A DNA stretch of 64,000 nucleotides from Comamonas sp. JUb58 (GCF_004364775.1 NZ_SOAL01000012.1:1-64000); one strand, 5' to 3'; positions 1-8,837 are shown, counted from the first letter of the stretch. Notes: a model not told the origin generated them from the letters alone. A program made the numbers and translations.

Positions 1-88
1 CGAGCACTTGTTCCTCCTGATTGCCGTTGAATCAGGCCTTAGGGTACTCAAGCGTTCGCCAGTCATCCACGGAATTCAGCGATGAACC
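1..88. other. Window edge, no gene seen
   Basis: No supported coding region, RNA or repeat is visible in these first bases. They may be an intergenic spacer or the end of a feature outside the window. Confidence 0.4.
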
Positions 89-112
89 AAAAAAAAAGCC
101 GGCATTGCCGGC
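89..112 (-). terminator. Rho-independent terminator of the amino-acid ABC operon
   Basis: A GCCGGC/GCCGGC stem with a 3-base loop lies at 98-112. It is followed on the minus strand by a run of nine T (A-tract at 89-97). It sits about 20 bases after the stop of the permease gene, so it most likely ends the ABC operon transcript. The plus side has only four T. Confidence 0.85.
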
Positions 113-134
113 TTTTCGCTTGTGCGCTACGCAA

Positions 135-911
135 TCAGCTGCGGTCGGTGCGTGCCAGGTGGTTTTCCAGCGCCCGCAGGCCCAGGGTCAGCATGAAGGT
201 CATCAGCCAATAGGCCAGCGCAACGGCCAGGTAGGGCTCCCAGTAGCGGCCATAGGCGCCGGCCACGGTGCGCGCGGCATAGGCCATCTCGGCCAAGCCA
301 ATGGCGGAGACCAGCGAGGTGTCCTTGAGCAGCGAGATCATGTTGTTGCCCAGCGGAGGCAGCATGCGGCGGAAGGCCTGCGGAATCACCACATAGCGCA
401 TCATCTGGCCATGGGTCATGCCCAGCGACATACCCGCCTGCTTCTGGCCGATCGCGATCGACTGGATGCCGGCACGGAACACCTCGGAGATATAGGCCGC
501 CGAGTTGAGCGTCAACGCCACCACACCGGACATCAGCGCGCCATGGTCCTGCTTGAGCGTGCGTGCCAGGTCACCGCTGATGAACAGACCGTTGACCGGG
601 TGCACAAACAAGGGCATGACCGCAAAGTGCATCAGCAAGATCTGCACGAACAGGGGCGTACCCCGGAAAAAGCTGACATAGGCCGTCGATGGCCAGCGCA
701 GCAGGTATTTGCACACGCCCTTCCAGGGCTGGTGGCGCGTGTCGGCCAGGCGCGCCAGAGCCAGCATCAGGCCCAGCGCGCAGCCCATGATCACGCAGGC
801 CACCGTCATACCGATGGTGACCATGGCACCCTGCCAAAACATCTGCTTGTATTCCACCAGGATGTCGGGGCGGAACCAGCCGAACCACTCTACGGGGGTA
901 TTGTTGTCCAT
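135..911 (-). CDS. Amino-acid ABC transporter permease (HisM/GlnP type)
   Basis: This inner-membrane permease is about 258 residues long and belongs to the His/Glu/Gln/Arg/opine family of polar amino-acid importers. It has several hydrophobic segments (about 27-52, 85-110, 125-150, 225-248). The family's cytoplasmic EAA loop is visible as GMSLGMTHGQMMRYVVIPQA followed by LLKDTSLVSAIG, the contact surface for the ATPase. An ATG at 911 is preferred over the TTG one codon upstream. The gene follows the binding-protein gene on the same strand by 65 bases, so the two form an operon. No ATPase gene lies in the window after the terminator at 89-112, so the ATPase must be encoded elsewhere. Substrate cannot be read from sequence; glutamine, glutamate or arginine are typical. 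Confidence 0.93.
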   Translation of the reverse strand: MDNNTPVEWFGWFRPDILVEYKQMFWQGAMVTIGMTVACVIMGCALGLMLALARLADTRHQPWKGVCKYLLRWPSTAYVSFFRGTPLFVQILLMHFAVMPLFVHPVNGLFISGDLARTLKQDHGALMSGVVALTLNSAAYISEVFRAGIQSIAIGQKQAGMSLGMTHGQMMRYVVIPQAFRRMLPPLGNNMISLLKDTSLVSAIGLAEMAYAARTVAGAYGRYWEPYLAVALAYWLMTFMLTLGLRALENHLARTDRS

Positions 912-976
912 CAATCAATTCTTTCAAACAAAATGACGGCCATCGGGCCGTCATTGCAGCGGAAGTCGCGGCCGCC

Positions 977-1741
977 TTATTGGGGCTTGTAGTCCTGGTT
1001 GAACCACTTCTTGTAGATCACGTTGTAGCTGCCATCGGCGCGGATGGCGGCCAGGCCGGCATTGATCTTTTCTTGCAAGGCCTTGTCGCCCTTGCGCACG
1101 ACGATGCCGAAATGCTCCTTGGGGAAGCTGGTGTCATCCACGGTCTTCAACGCGGGGTACTGCGAGACGCGGTAGGCGATGACACCGTTGTCGCCAATGG
1201 CGGCATCCACGCCGCCAGCGGCCAGCTCGGAGATGATCAGCGGCGTGCTTTCGAAGCGACGGATATTGGGGCTGGTCTTGCCGACTTCGCGGCTCATCAC
1301 ATCGTCACCGGTCGAGCCGCTGACCACCGACACCTTCTTGTCCTTGAGGTCCTTGAGCGATGCCACCGTGCTGTCCTTGGGCACGGCGATCAGCTGGCGG
1401 GCGTCAAAGTAAGGCTGGGAGAAATCAAAGCTCTGCTTGCGCTTGTCATTGATGGTCACGCCGGAGATGACAAAGTCCACATCGCCGTTGTTGAGCGATG
1501 CGAAGATGCTGCTGAACGGCGTGTTGACGATGCGCAGCTTCATGCCCTGCTGCTTGGCAATGGCATTGACGATGTCGATGTCAAAACCGACGATCTGCTT
1601 GTCTTTGTTCTCGAACGCAAAAGGTGCATAGGTCGCGCTGGAGGCCACCACCAGATCACGGCCCTGCGCTTGCGCGGCGCCTGCTGCCAACACCGAGACC
1701 GCTGCGGCACCGATGGCCAGCGCAAATTTTTTGTTCCACAT
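977..1741 (-). CDS. Amino-acid ABC transporter substrate-binding protein
   Basis: This is a periplasmic solute-binding protein of family 3 (SBP_bac_3), 254 residues, the usual length. A Sec signal peptide with an AAGAAQAQG cleavage region ends near residue 26. The mature part begins with a typical LVVASSATYAPFAF strand, then GFDIDIVNAIAKQQG, the NTPFSSIFASLNNGDVDF hinge region and the FSQPYFDARQ motif. These are hallmarks of the glutamine/arginine/lysine-binding subgroup. It is the first gene of the operon with the permease downstream. The ligand is not determinable by eye. Its promoter must lie in 1742-1989, shared with the divergent dehydratase gene. Confidence 0.95.
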   Translation of the reverse strand: MWNKKFALAIGAAAVSVLAAGAAQAQGRDLVVASSATYAPFAFENKDKQIVGFDIDIVNAIAKQQGMKLRIVNTPFSSIFASLNNGDVDFVISGVTINDKRKQSFDFSQPYFDARQLIAVPKDSTVASLKDLKDKKVSVVSGSTGDDVMSREVGKTSPNIRRFESTPLIISELAAGGVDAAIGDNGVIAYRVSQYPALKTVDDTSFPKEHFGIVVRKGDKALQEKINAGLAAIRADGSYNVIYKKWFNQDYKPQ

Positions 1742-1989
1742 ACCCCAACCTTTAGCTACATAAGCCGATACAAGCGGCCGATTATACGTAAACGCCTACA
1801 GACAACGGCTGGCAACGTCTGGTCGCCAGCGCTGGCTTGCCTTTGCGCACAAGCTTGTTCGTCAGCCTGTCCGGCGCTTGGGCAGGCCAATGCCCAACGC
1901 CATCTGCAAGACCGACCACCAGAGCGACACCAAATCGCCAAAATGCCACTACCATGAATCCCCTCGACGCCTCTGCCATCTGACCGACC

Positions 1990-2973
1990 ATGAACGCCTC
2001 CATCCACGCCACCCCCCTCCCCACTTTTGACGATGTGCAAGCGGCTGCGCAGCGCCTGCAAGGCGTTGCCCACCGCACGCCGGTGATGCGCTCGTCCACC
2101 CTCGACAAATTGACGGGGGCAGAGTTCTTCTTCAAAGGCGAGAACTACCAGCGCATGGGCGCGTTCAAGTTCCGGGGCGGCTACAACGCACTGGCCCGCT
2201 TCTCGCCAGAGCAGGCCAAGCGCGGCGCGCTGGCCTTCTCCTCGGGCAACCATGCGCAGGCGATTGCGCTGTCGGCCCGCATCCTGGGGATGCCCGCCGC
2301 CATCGTGATGCCGCAAGACGCACCGGCCGCCAAGCTCGATGCCACGCGCGGCTATGGCGCGGAAGTCATCACCTATGACCGTTTTACCGAGGACCGCGAG
2401 GCGATCAGCCAGCGCATTGCCCAGGAGCGCGGCATGACCTTGGTGCCGCCATACAACCATGCCGATGTGATTGCCGGCCAGGGCACCAGCGCGATGGAGC
2501 TGTTCCAGGACGTGCCCCAGCTCGACTACTTGTTTGTCTGCCTGGGCGGCGGCGGTCTGCTGTCGGGCTGCTTGCTGTCTGCCAAGGCCATGGCACCCCA
2601 GTGCAAGGTCTATGGCGTGGAGCCCGAGGCCGGTAACGATGCCCAGCAATCGTTGCGCAAGGGCGAGATCGTCAAGATCGCCACGCCCCGCACCATTGCC
2701 GATGGCGCACAAACCCAGGCTCTGGGCGATCTAACCTATGCCATCATCCGCCGTGACGTGACCGACATCGTCACCGCCAGCGATCCGCAACTGGTGGACT
2801 GCATGCGCTTTTATGCCGAGCGCATGAAGATGGTGGTCGAGCCCACTGGCGCGCTGAGCCTGGCCGGAGCGCGCTTTGGCGGTGTCGATCTGCGAGGTGC
2901 CCGAGTGGGCGTGCTGATCAGCGGCGGCAATGTGGACCTGGGCCGCTACGCGCAATTGCTGGGCAGCGCCTGA
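1990..2973 (+). CDS. Threonine/serine dehydratase (PLP fold-type II)
   Basis: A 327-residue catabolic-type dehydratase without the C-terminal ACT regulatory domain of IlvA. It would convert threonine or serine, or 3-hydroxyaspartate, to the 2-oxo acid and ammonia. The PLP lysine lies in MGAFKFRGG (about residue 60), the substrate loop is SSGNHAQA (about 84), and the glycine-rich phosphate cup is CLGGGGLLSG (about 180). A C-terminal SGGNVD motif is also present. The length and lack of ACT domain fit the serine racemase / threo-3-hydroxyaspartate ammonia-lyase subgroup as well as threonine dehydratase, and these cannot be separated here. It is divergent from the ABC operon. Confidence 0.92.
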   Translation: MNASIHATPLPTFDDVQAAAQRLQGVAHRTPVMRSSTLDKLTGAEFFFKGENYQRMGAFKFRGGYNALARFSPEQAKRGALAFSSGNHAQAIALSARILGMPAAIVMPQDAPAAKLDATRGYGAEVITYDRFTEDREAISQRIAQERGMTLVPPYNHADVIAGQGTSAMELFQDVPQLDYLFVCLGGGGLLSGCLLSAKAMAPQCKVYGVEPEAGNDAQQSLRKGEIVKIATPRTIADGAQTQALGDLTYAIIRRDVTDIVTASDPQLVDCMRFYAERMKMVVEPTGALSLAGARFGGVDLRGARVGVLISGGNVDLGRYAQLLGSA

Positions 2974-3095
2974 GCGGCCATGGACGGCGATTCGCAGCGC
3001 AAAAGCCTACCATTCGGTAAATATATTCACCAGCAGCGCACGCCCGCAGGACGGCGCTGCTACCATTGCGGCCAAAAATGACATTGGCAACTACC

Positions 3096-3728
3096 ATGAG
3101 CACCGTTCACCTCATCGACCACCCGCTGGTCCAGCACAAACTCACCCTGATGCGCCGCAAGGAAGCATCCACCAACAGCTTCCGCCGCATGCTCGGTGAG
3201 CTGTCCACCCTGATGGCCTACGAGATCACGCGCGACTTTCCGCTGCAGGATCTCGAAATCGAGACCCCGATGGAAAAGATGGTCGGCAAGGTCATCGACG
3301 GCAAGAAACTGGCCCTGGTCTCCATCCTGCGCGCCGGCAATGGCTTTCTCGACGGCATGCTCAACGTGGTGCCCGGCGCCCGTATCGGCCACATCGGCCT
3401 GTACCGTGACCCTGAAACGCTGCAGCCCGTCGAGTACTACTTCAAGATGCCCGACAACATGGGCGAGCGCGATGTGATCGTTGTGGACCCGATGCTGGCC
3501 ACCGGCAACTCGGCTGCCGCCGCCGTGCAGCAGCTCAAGGACAAGTGCCAGCCCAAATCGATCAAGTTCATGTGCCTGCTGGCCGCCCCTGAAGGCATCA
3601 AGACCATGCAGGCCGCCCACCCCGATGTGGATATCTACACGGCCGCCGTGGACCGCCAGCTCAACGACCACGGCTACATCCTGCCGGGCCTGGGTGACGC
3701 GGGCGACCGCATCTTCGGCACCAAGTAA
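3096..3728 (+). CDS. upp: Uracil phosphoribosyltransferase
   Basis: Pyrimidine salvage enzyme making UMP from uracil and PRPP. The ATG at 3096 gives 210 residues, the family length (about 208-210); an in-frame ATG at 3078 and a TTG further upstream would add residues not typical of the family. The N-terminus runs [18 protein letters not shown], and the PRPP-binding loop is [15 protein letters not shown] near residue 130. The uracil-binding C-terminal [13 protein letters not shown] is intact. The gene stands alone here, between the dehydratase and a small unknown gene, with a strong inverted repeat just downstream. Confidence 0.96.
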   Translation: MSTVHLIDHPLVQHKLTLMRRKEASTNSFRRMLGELSTLMAYEITRDFPLQDLEIETPMEKMVGKVIDGKKLALVSILRAGNGFLDGMLNVVPGARIGHIGLYRDPETLQPVEYYFKMPDNMGERDVIVVDPMLATGNSAAAAVQQLKDKCQPKSIKFMCLLAAPEGIKTMQAAHPDVDIYTAAVDRQLNDHGYILPGLGDAGDRIFGTK

Positions 3729-3739
3729 GCCCTGCCACA

Positions 3740-3769
3740 TGGCATGCCCACCACGCGCTGGGCATGCCA
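3740..3769. terminator. Strong hairpin after upp
   Basis: A perfect 10-bp stem (TGGCATGCCC / GGGCATGCCA) with a 10-base loop begins 11 bases after the upp stop. There is no T-run after it on the plus strand, so it may slow or end transcription only weakly, or protect the 3' end. Confidence 0.5.
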
Positions 3770-3878
3770 GGCGTCGCAGCCTGCCCGCCAGTGTCTGCGC
3801 GTAAGACAAATCTCACATACAGCACCGCGCCGCTTTGGTTAAATGGCGTCCAGAGCATCACCGCCTGGAGGCCACACC

Positions 3879-4310
3879 ATGAGCTACCACCTGCTGGTTT
3901 TTGCGCCCGCTGCTGCCCCCAAGGAGCCAGCGGCCTTTGGTCTCTGGTTCCAGGCGCAGACCGAATGGCCCGAGCACCACGACTACGAGGACCCGGCCGT
4001 CGCCACCTTGTCGCTCAAGGCCTGGTGCCTGGAGATGATGCAGCGCTTTCCCCCGCGATCTGGCCCTTACCGGGACGAGCTGCCACCCGAGGACAAAAGC
4101 CTGCTGGCCGATTACAGCATTGGCCGCAATATCGTGTTTGTGGCGCTGCAGCCGGCCCAGGCCAAGGCCGCGCTGGCCTTGGCGCGCGACTTGGCCGCCC
4201 AGCACTGCGTTGGCTTGTACGAGGCCAGCGAATCACCACCCGCCGTGCGACTGCCCGATGGCAACAATGGCCTGCAGGCGGCGTTCGACTGCAAGCCGGA
4301 CATGGGCTGA
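3879..4310 (+). CDS. Hypothetical protein, 143 residues
   Basis: Not recognised. The ATG at 3879 follows a CTGGAGG ribosome site at 3864-3870. The protein is soluble with no signal peptide or membrane segment. It begins MSYHLLVFAPAAAPKEPAAF, and has a middle stretch DYSIGRNIVFVALQPAQAK followed by an alanine-rich helix and GLYEASESPPAVRLPDG. The overall look recalls small conserved proteins of about 140 residues that sit beside immunity or stress genes, but no family can be named. It converges with the protease gene on the other strand. Confidence 0.7.
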   Translation: MSYHLLVFAPAAAPKEPAAFGLWFQAQTEWPEHHDYEDPAVATLSLKAWCLEMMQRFPPRSGPYRDELPPEDKSLLADYSIGRNIVFVALQPAQAKAALALARDLAAQHCVGLYEASESPPAVRLPDGNNGLQAAFDCKPDMG

Positions 4311-4324
4311 GCCGTCCCCTGTAT

Positions 4325-4951
4325 TTATCGCGAGGCCTCGTTGTCGCGGGCCTTGAGCACCATGCTATTGCCCGAGATACTCACATCAAAATAGCGCAAA
4401 AAGTTCTGGCCCAGCAGCGCATCGCGCGCACTCTCGCCGGTATAACCGGTGCCCACCCGCAAATCATTGACAGCCAATGGGCCTACCTCAATCCGCTCGG
4501 CCCGGCTCATCATGCCCTGGCGCACGCCATTGGCGGTCTGAAAGCTGATGGGCACGCCCTCGCCCAGGTTGGCACGTTCGGCCACCGCATCGGTGATGCT
4601 GATCAGGCTGGCACCGGTATCCACCATAAACTGCACCGGCACGCCGTTGACCGATCCCGCCACGCGGAAATGGCCATCGCGGTCGCGCGGAATCTCCAGC
4701 ACATCATGGGCCATGACCTTGCCCTCGTTGGGCTTGCGGTAGACCTCGGTCACCAGGTAGATCGCGAACATCACGCCGATCCAGATGGCCAGCAGCATCC
4801 AGGTGGTGCGGCGGTTGGCATCGGGCGGTGTGCGCAAGGGGCCTGGGCCACCAGCGGGCTGGGGGCTGCCCGGCCATGGCGATGGCTGCGCCAGGCCTGC
4901 GGGCTTCGCAGAGGGGGAGGAATCTGGACGTCGGGTACGTAATCGGCTCAT
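4325..4951 (-). CDS. Retropepsin-like aspartic protease (TIGR02281-type clan AA)
   Basis: A 208-residue membrane-anchored protein. The N-terminal 45 residues are proline- and arginine-rich. A single membrane segment (TWMLLAIWIGVMFAIYLVTE) follows at about 50-70, and then a retropepsin-like domain with the catalytic VDTGAS motif near residue 115. The C-terminal GQNFLRYFD segment is typical of the family, which works as a dimer because each chain carries one DTG. The domain should face the periplasm. The start at 4951 (MSRLRTRR) is chosen over upstream in-frame codons because it begins at the conserved part. The substrate of these bacterial proteins is not known to me. Confidence 0.85.
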   Translation of the reverse strand: MSRLRTRRPDSSPSAKPAGLAQPSPWPGSPQPAGGPGPLRTPPDANRRTTWMLLAIWIGVMFAIYLVTEVYRKPNEGKVMAHDVLEIPRDRDGHFRVAGSVNGVPVQFMVDTGASLISITDAVAERANLGEGVPISFQTANGVRQGMMSRAERIEVGPLAVNDLRVGTGYTGESARDALLGQNFLRYFDVSISGNSMVLKARDNEASR

Positions 4952-5170
4952 GGATCGGAATTTTTTGCCTACGCAAGCAAACTGTGCGACGGCCGGCGAC
5001 AAAGCATAAATCATACTGGCATGACCCGGGCCACGCCGCTGCACTGTGCGCTGGGGCTTGCCGCGCTTTATTCATGGTTGGCCGCTGCCGCCAGGCGGAC
5101 AGGGCCAGCGCCTCCAGCGGGTGCCGACTGGGTTAGGATGGCCGCCAGTTATCACCCTGCCCTGTTTTTC

Positions 5171-6163
5171 ATGACCATCGACCGTCGCCACCTGCTGCAA
5201 TCCCTGGCGGGATTTGCCGCTGCTGCCGCCCTGCCTGCCGGCTGGACCAGCGCGCATGCTGCCCCAGCCCATTGGCCCAGCAAACCCCTGCGCTTTATCG
5301 TCGGCTACCCGGCGGGCTCCTCGCCCGACATGCAGGCACGCATGATCGCCCAGCCCCTGGCGCAGATCCTGGGCCAGCCTGTGGTGGTGGACAACCGGCC
5401 CGGTGCCAGCGGCAATATTGGCGCCGACCAGGTGGCGCGCGCAACGGACGACCACAGCTTTGGCATTGTCGGCAATGGCCCACTGACCTCGTCGCAAGCC
5501 CTGTATGCCAAGCTGCCCTATGACCCGGTGAAGGACTTTGCGCCGCTGGCCCTGGTGGGCGTATCGCCCCTGGCCTGGGTGGTGCCAGCCAGCGCAGGTG
5601 CGCAGACCGACAAGGCGCTCGCCAATCTGCGCCAAAAAGGCAATGCCGCCAGCTACGGCTCCACGGGCCTGGGCTCTGGTGGCCACCTGGGCATGGAGCT
5701 GCTCAAGGACGCGCTGCATTTTGATGCCGTGCACATCCCCTTCACCGGCGCGCCCGGTGTGGTCTCCGGGCTGATGGGCGGCCAGCTCGATTGCGCGCTG
5801 TTGCCGATCTCATCGGTGCTGCCGCTGGTGCAAAGCGGCAAGCTGGCGGCCCTGGCCGTCACCTCGGCCCAGCGCACGCAACTGATGCCCCAGACGCCAT
5901 CGATGCGCGAGATTGGTGCCCAGGATGTGAATATAGAAGTCTGGAACGCACTGATGGCCCCGGCCAGCATGCCTGCGGCCATCCGTACCCAGCTCAGCGA
6001 TGCGCTGCTGAAGGTGCTCAATACCGCCGACATCCGCGATCAGCTGCTGCGCCAGGCCTGGACCTTGGACGATGCATCGCCCGATGCGCTGCAAACCCGC
6101 ATCAGCAGCGACCGCAAGATGTACAACGCCTTGATCGCCAAAAAGAAGCTGCAGCTGGAGTGA
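5171..6163 (+). CDS. Bug-family (TctC-like) periplasmic binding protein
   Basis: A 330-residue tripartite tricarboxylate transporter receptor protein of the Bug family, greatly expanded in Burkholderiales. The start at 5171 begins with a Tat-like signal (MTIDRRHLLQSLAGFAAAAA), cleaved near SAHA-AP. The mature protein shows the family signature KPLRFIVGYPAGSSPDMQAR, the VVVDNRPGASGNIGAD block near residue 75, and the PYDPVKDFAPLALV segment. No TctA/TctB membrane partners are nearby, which is usual for orphan Bug proteins. The ligand is unknown, though carboxylates are typical. Confidence 0.93.
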   Translation: MTIDRRHLLQSLAGFAAAAALPAGWTSAHAAPAHWPSKPLRFIVGYPAGSSPDMQARMIAQPLAQILGQPVVVDNRPGASGNIGADQVARATDDHSFGIVGNGPLTSSQALYAKLPYDPVKDFAPLALVGVSPLAWVVPASAGAQTDKALANLRQKGNAASYGSTGLGSGGHLGMELLKDALHFDAVHIPFTGAPGVVSGLMGGQLDCALLPISSVLPLVQSGKLAALAVTSAQRTQLMPQTPSMREIGAQDVNIEVWNALMAPASMPAAIRTQLSDALLKVLNTADIRDQLLRQAWTLDDASPDALQTRISSDRKMYNALIAKKKLQLE

Positions 6164-6184
6164 TGCCTGCACTGCAGTAACACC

Positions 6185-6207
6185 AAGGGCCCTCGCATGG
6201 CCCTTTT
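6185..6207 (+). terminator. Rho-independent terminator
   Basis: A perfect AAGGGCC/GGCCCTT stem with a 7-base loop and a short T-run lies 21 bases after the Bug gene stop. The converging dehydrogenase gene ends at 6225, so the hairpin may serve both strands. Confidence 0.8.
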
Positions 6208-6224
6208 CTATCCATCAAACAGTC

Positions 6225-7232
6225 TCAGCGCCGAACCTGCAAGGCTCCCGGGTTGACGATGTTCGACGGCCGCCCTTTGATGAAGTTGATGACGTTGTCA
6301 AAAGCCGCCCCGAAGTACTGCTCGTAGTTGTCCTGCTCGACATAGCCGATATGGGGCGTGCAAATGCAGTTCTCCAGGCGCAGTAAGGCATGGCCTTGCA
6401 AGATGGGCTCGCTCTCGAACACATCCACGGCGGCGATACCTGGGCGTCCCCGGTTGAGCGCGGCAATCAGTGCATCGGGCTGCACCAGCTCGGCCCGCGA
6501 GGTGTTGACAAAGGTGGCCGAGGGCTTCATTTGCGCCAGGTCATCAAAGCTGATGCAGCCCTTGGTCTGCTCGCTCAGGCGCAGATGCACGGTCAGCACA
6601 TCGCTGTTGGCAAAGAAGAACTGTTTGCTCGAGGCGACCTTGTGGCCATCGGACAGCGCCTTGGCGCGCGAGGCATCGCTGCCCCAGACCAGCACCTCCA
6701 TACCAAAGGCCTTGCCGTAGCTGGCCACCAGCTGGCCGATGCGGCCATAGCCCCAGATGCCCAAGGTGCGGCCGCGCAGCAGCGTGCCAAGGCCAAAATT
6801 GGGCGGCATATTGGCCGCCTTGAAGCCCGACTGCTGCCAGGCCCCGTGCTTGAGGTTGGAGATGTACTGTGGCAGGCGGCGCGCAGCGGCCATGATCAGC
6901 GCCCAGGTCAGCTCGGCAGGCGCGATAGGTGATCCAACGCCCTCGGCCACGGCCACGCCGCGCTCGGTGCAGGCCGTCAAATCCACATGGGAGCCAATGC
7001 GCCCGGTCTGGGCAATCAGTTTGAGGCGGGGGAGCTTGTCGAGCAGCAGGCGGCTGATGTGCGTGCGCTCGCGGATCAGCACGATGATGTCCGCATCCTT
7101 GAGGCGCACTGACAGTTGCCCCAAACCCTTGACCGTATTGGTATAGACCTTGGCTGAATAAGCGTCGAGAACGGATGCGCATGGCAGTTTGCGCACCGCA
7201 TCCTGATAATCGTCCAAGATCACAATATTCAT
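6225..7232 (-). CDS. D-2-hydroxyacid dehydrogenase family protein
   Basis: An NAD(P)-dependent D-isomer 2-hydroxyacid dehydrogenase, 335 residues. The ATG at 7232 starts directly with the family N-terminus NIVILDDYQDAVRKL. The nucleotide-binding Rossmann motif GIWGYGRIGQLVASYGKAFG is near residue 155. The catalytic triad can be placed at the Arg in NTSRAELV, the Glu in VFESEPI and the His in CTPHIGY. The fold matches SerA/PdxB-like enzymes without regulatory ACT domains. The substrate is not clear; phosphoglycerate, glyoxylate or hydroxypyruvate are possible. There is no good ribosome site before the start, which lowers start certainty only. Confidence 0.9.
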   Translation of the reverse strand: MNIVILDDYQDAVRKLPCASVLDAYSAKVYTNTVKGLGQLSVRLKDADIIVLIRERTHISRLLLDKLPRLKLIAQTGRIGSHVDLTACTERGVAVAEGVGSPIAPAELTWALIMAAARRLPQYISNLKHGAWQQSGFKAANMPPNFGLGTLLRGRTLGIWGYGRIGQLVASYGKAFGMEVLVWGSDASRAKALSDGHKVASSKQFFFANSDVLTVHLRLSEQTKGCISFDDLAQMKPSATFVNTSRAELVQPDALIAALNRGRPGIAAVDVFESEPILQGHALLRLENCICTPHIGYVEQDNYEQYFGAAFDNVINFIKGRPSNIVNPGALQVRR

Positions 7233-7669
7233 AGGAAGACCATTCTCGTCGAACGCCAACCAGGCGGCTTTGCCCCACGCAAGCCACCTGTAAGCGGCAG
7301 CAGGCTGGCAAGAACTACCGAAAAACCGGTTTCCGAGCACTGCTGAGTACCGCATCAGCTATGAACATCATAGCATTGAATAATCTCGGCACTTTGTCAG
7401 CCCATCCAGCGCGCGACAAGCCTGCAACAGAGCCGTAAGCAGCGCCTTCCGATAGGACCCGCACCCGATATGCAAATCTTTGCACAAGACGGCGCGCCGC
7501 TGCTGTCATCGCTCTGCCCATCTGCCGCGTTGTGCACAGTGCGTCCAGCGCCCGCCAGACTGTTGCTTTCAACGCAAATTTAAATGTCGGGGCTCTGCAA
7601 CGCTAGCGCTGGCTGACGCTGAGCGCTATAACAATTGCTTGTTACTTTGCTTTGTTGGTTGATAGCACT

Positions 7670-8335
7670 ATGACGAATTTGGTCGCTTCCCCCCGCAGCC
7701 GTTGCCCGCAACAAATGTTCGCGCAAACCATGCAGGAATGGGGAGGAGCGGACGACCTTTGGGTTTTTGCCTACGGCTCGCTGATATGGCGCCCGGAGTT
7801 CGAATTTCTGGAATGCCGCCACGCGCGGGTCTTTGGCTGGCACCGCGCGCTGAAGATGTGGAGCCACATCAACCGGGGCACACCGGAATGCCCGGGCCTA
7901 GTGTTTGGCATGTTCTCGGGTGGCAGTTGCAGAGGCATGGCCTTTCGCATCGCCCGCCAGCATGTGCCGGAGATGATGCCCCGCCTGTGGCAGCGCGAAA
8001 TGGCCACTGATTCCTACGACCCCAAGTGGCTGGATTGCCAGACCGAAGACGGCCCCGTCAAGGCGCTGGCCTTTACGCTGTCCAAGTCCAGCCCACGCTG
8101 CACGGGCACCTTGAGCGAAGAAGACTACCGCCGCATCTTTGCCCAGTCCTGCGGCATCTACGGCACAACCCTGGACTATGCCGAGTCCACCTACACGGCC
8201 CTCAAGAGCCGTGGCATCCAGGACCGGGCACTGGAGCGCCTGCTGCGCCTGTCCGTCTCAAGGGCCCAGGCTGGCCAGGAAGCGCGCAGCTTGCTGGGCC
8301 AGCCAAGCCTCAGCACGGCCAGCTCTGCCGCTTAA
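7670..8335 (+). CDS. Gamma-glutamylcyclotransferase (ChaC-like)
   Basis: A 221-residue cytosolic cyclotransferase of the ChaC/GGCT fold. It would release 5-oxoproline from gamma-glutamyl peptides such as glutathione. The signature WVFAYGSLIWRPEFEF (about residues 31-46) is the YGSL substrate loop. Other ChaC features follow: GWHRALKMWS, RGTPECPGLVFG and a central GMAFRI. The general-base Glu expected near mid-protein may lie in the stretch REMATDSYDPKWL. The ATG at 7670 is preferred to a TTG six codons upstream. It stands alone on the plus strand, with AT-rich intergenic DNA beyond. Confidence 0.9.
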   Translation: MTNLVASPRSRCPQQMFAQTMQEWGGADDLWVFAYGSLIWRPEFEFLECRHARVFGWHRALKMWSHINRGTPECPGLVFGMFSGGSCRGMAFRIARQHVPEMMPRLWQREMATDSYDPKWLDCQTEDGPVKALAFTLSKSSPRCTGTLSEEDYRRIFAQSCGIYGTTLDYAESTYTALKSRGIQDRALERLLRLSVSRAQAGQEARSLLGQPSLSTASSAA

Positions 8336-8356
8336 ATCCTATTAAAAATTTTGAAT

Positions 8357-8375
8357 CAGCGCGCCAGGCGCGCTG
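8357..8375 (-). terminator. Hairpin, possible terminator of the 19-codon transcript
   Basis: A CAGCGCGCC/GGCGCGCTG stem with a 1-base centre is followed on the minus strand by an A/T-rich stretch containing five T (around 8343-8350). It would end a minus-strand RNA coming from the small ORF at 8622-8681. It also lies just after the stop of the ChaC-like gene on the plus strand. Confidence 0.4.
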
Positions 8376-8621
8376 ACCTGAGGGCCGCGCCCCAATCCGG
8401 CGCCACAAAAACAAACACCCCGCCTTCCTACAGCCTGATGGCCACGGAAGCGAGGTGCATGTTGAGAGGGGATGGACTGCCTTTGGGCCATCCGGGGCGG
8501 GAATGTGCAGCTTCCACGCCCTATTCGCAAGTAACGGCTCCATCAAGGAGCCGTCTACTGGGTTAGTTTGCCGACTTCAGCGTATCGGCAAGCAAGAAAA
8601 AAGAGTTACTGGCGCCAGTGC

Positions 8622-8681
8622 TTAGCGCTTGCGATCACGTTCGTCTTCTGGCCAGATGCTGAAAACATTTGCGGTGGTCAT
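8622..8681 (-). CDS. 19-residue small ORF with strong ribosome site
   Basis: The frame reads MTTANVFSIWPEDERDRKR then TAA. An AGGAG ribosome site (8691-8695) sits 9 bases before the ATG, and a GGGGCCT/AGGCCCC hairpin (8716-8746) lies just upstream of it. There is no adjacent minus-strand gene downstream, so it is not an obvious leader peptide. The 3' side, 8340-8620, carries several hairpins, suggesting a small transcript of roughly 400 bases that could be a small mRNA or a dual-function RNA. The peptide is charged at the C-terminus and matches no family I recognise. Translation is inferred from the ribosome site only. Confidence 0.45.
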   Translation of the reverse strand: MTTANVFSIWPEDERDRKR

Positions 8682-8690
8682 GTGAACAAT

Positions 8691-8695
8691 CTCCT
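8691..8695 (-). promoter_or_regulatory. Ribosome binding site of the 19-codon ORF
   Basis: An AGGAG on the minus strand lies 9 bases before the ATG at 8681. It is the main evidence that this very short frame is translated. Confidence 0.55.
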
Positions 8696-8822
8696 AAAGA
8701 TGAGTGTTCAACGCCGGGGCCTACGAGGCGGTTGACAGCAGGCCCCATAAATTTAAATGTTTACATGCTGTTTACCTAGAAATATTTAACCCATGAAAAA
8801 CAACAATGGAAAATGTATCAAA

Positions 8823-8837
8823 AGCTTGATTCAAGCT
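8823..8837. repeat. Palindrome, candidate operator
   Basis: AGCTTGA-T-TCAAGCT is a perfect 7-bp inverted repeat in the AT-rich block upstream of the 19-codon ORF. It is the right size for a dimeric regulator. Confidence 0.4.

Noticed and set aside
4015-4239. Minus-strand frames opposite the 143-residue hypothetical gene
   Set aside because: They are Arg/Pro-rich shadows; the plus frame has a good ribosome site and a natural amino-acid mix.
8340-8620. A known structured RNA (6S, RNase P, SRP, tmRNA)
   Set aside because: I compared the hairpins with the conserved blocks of these RNAs from memory; none matched.
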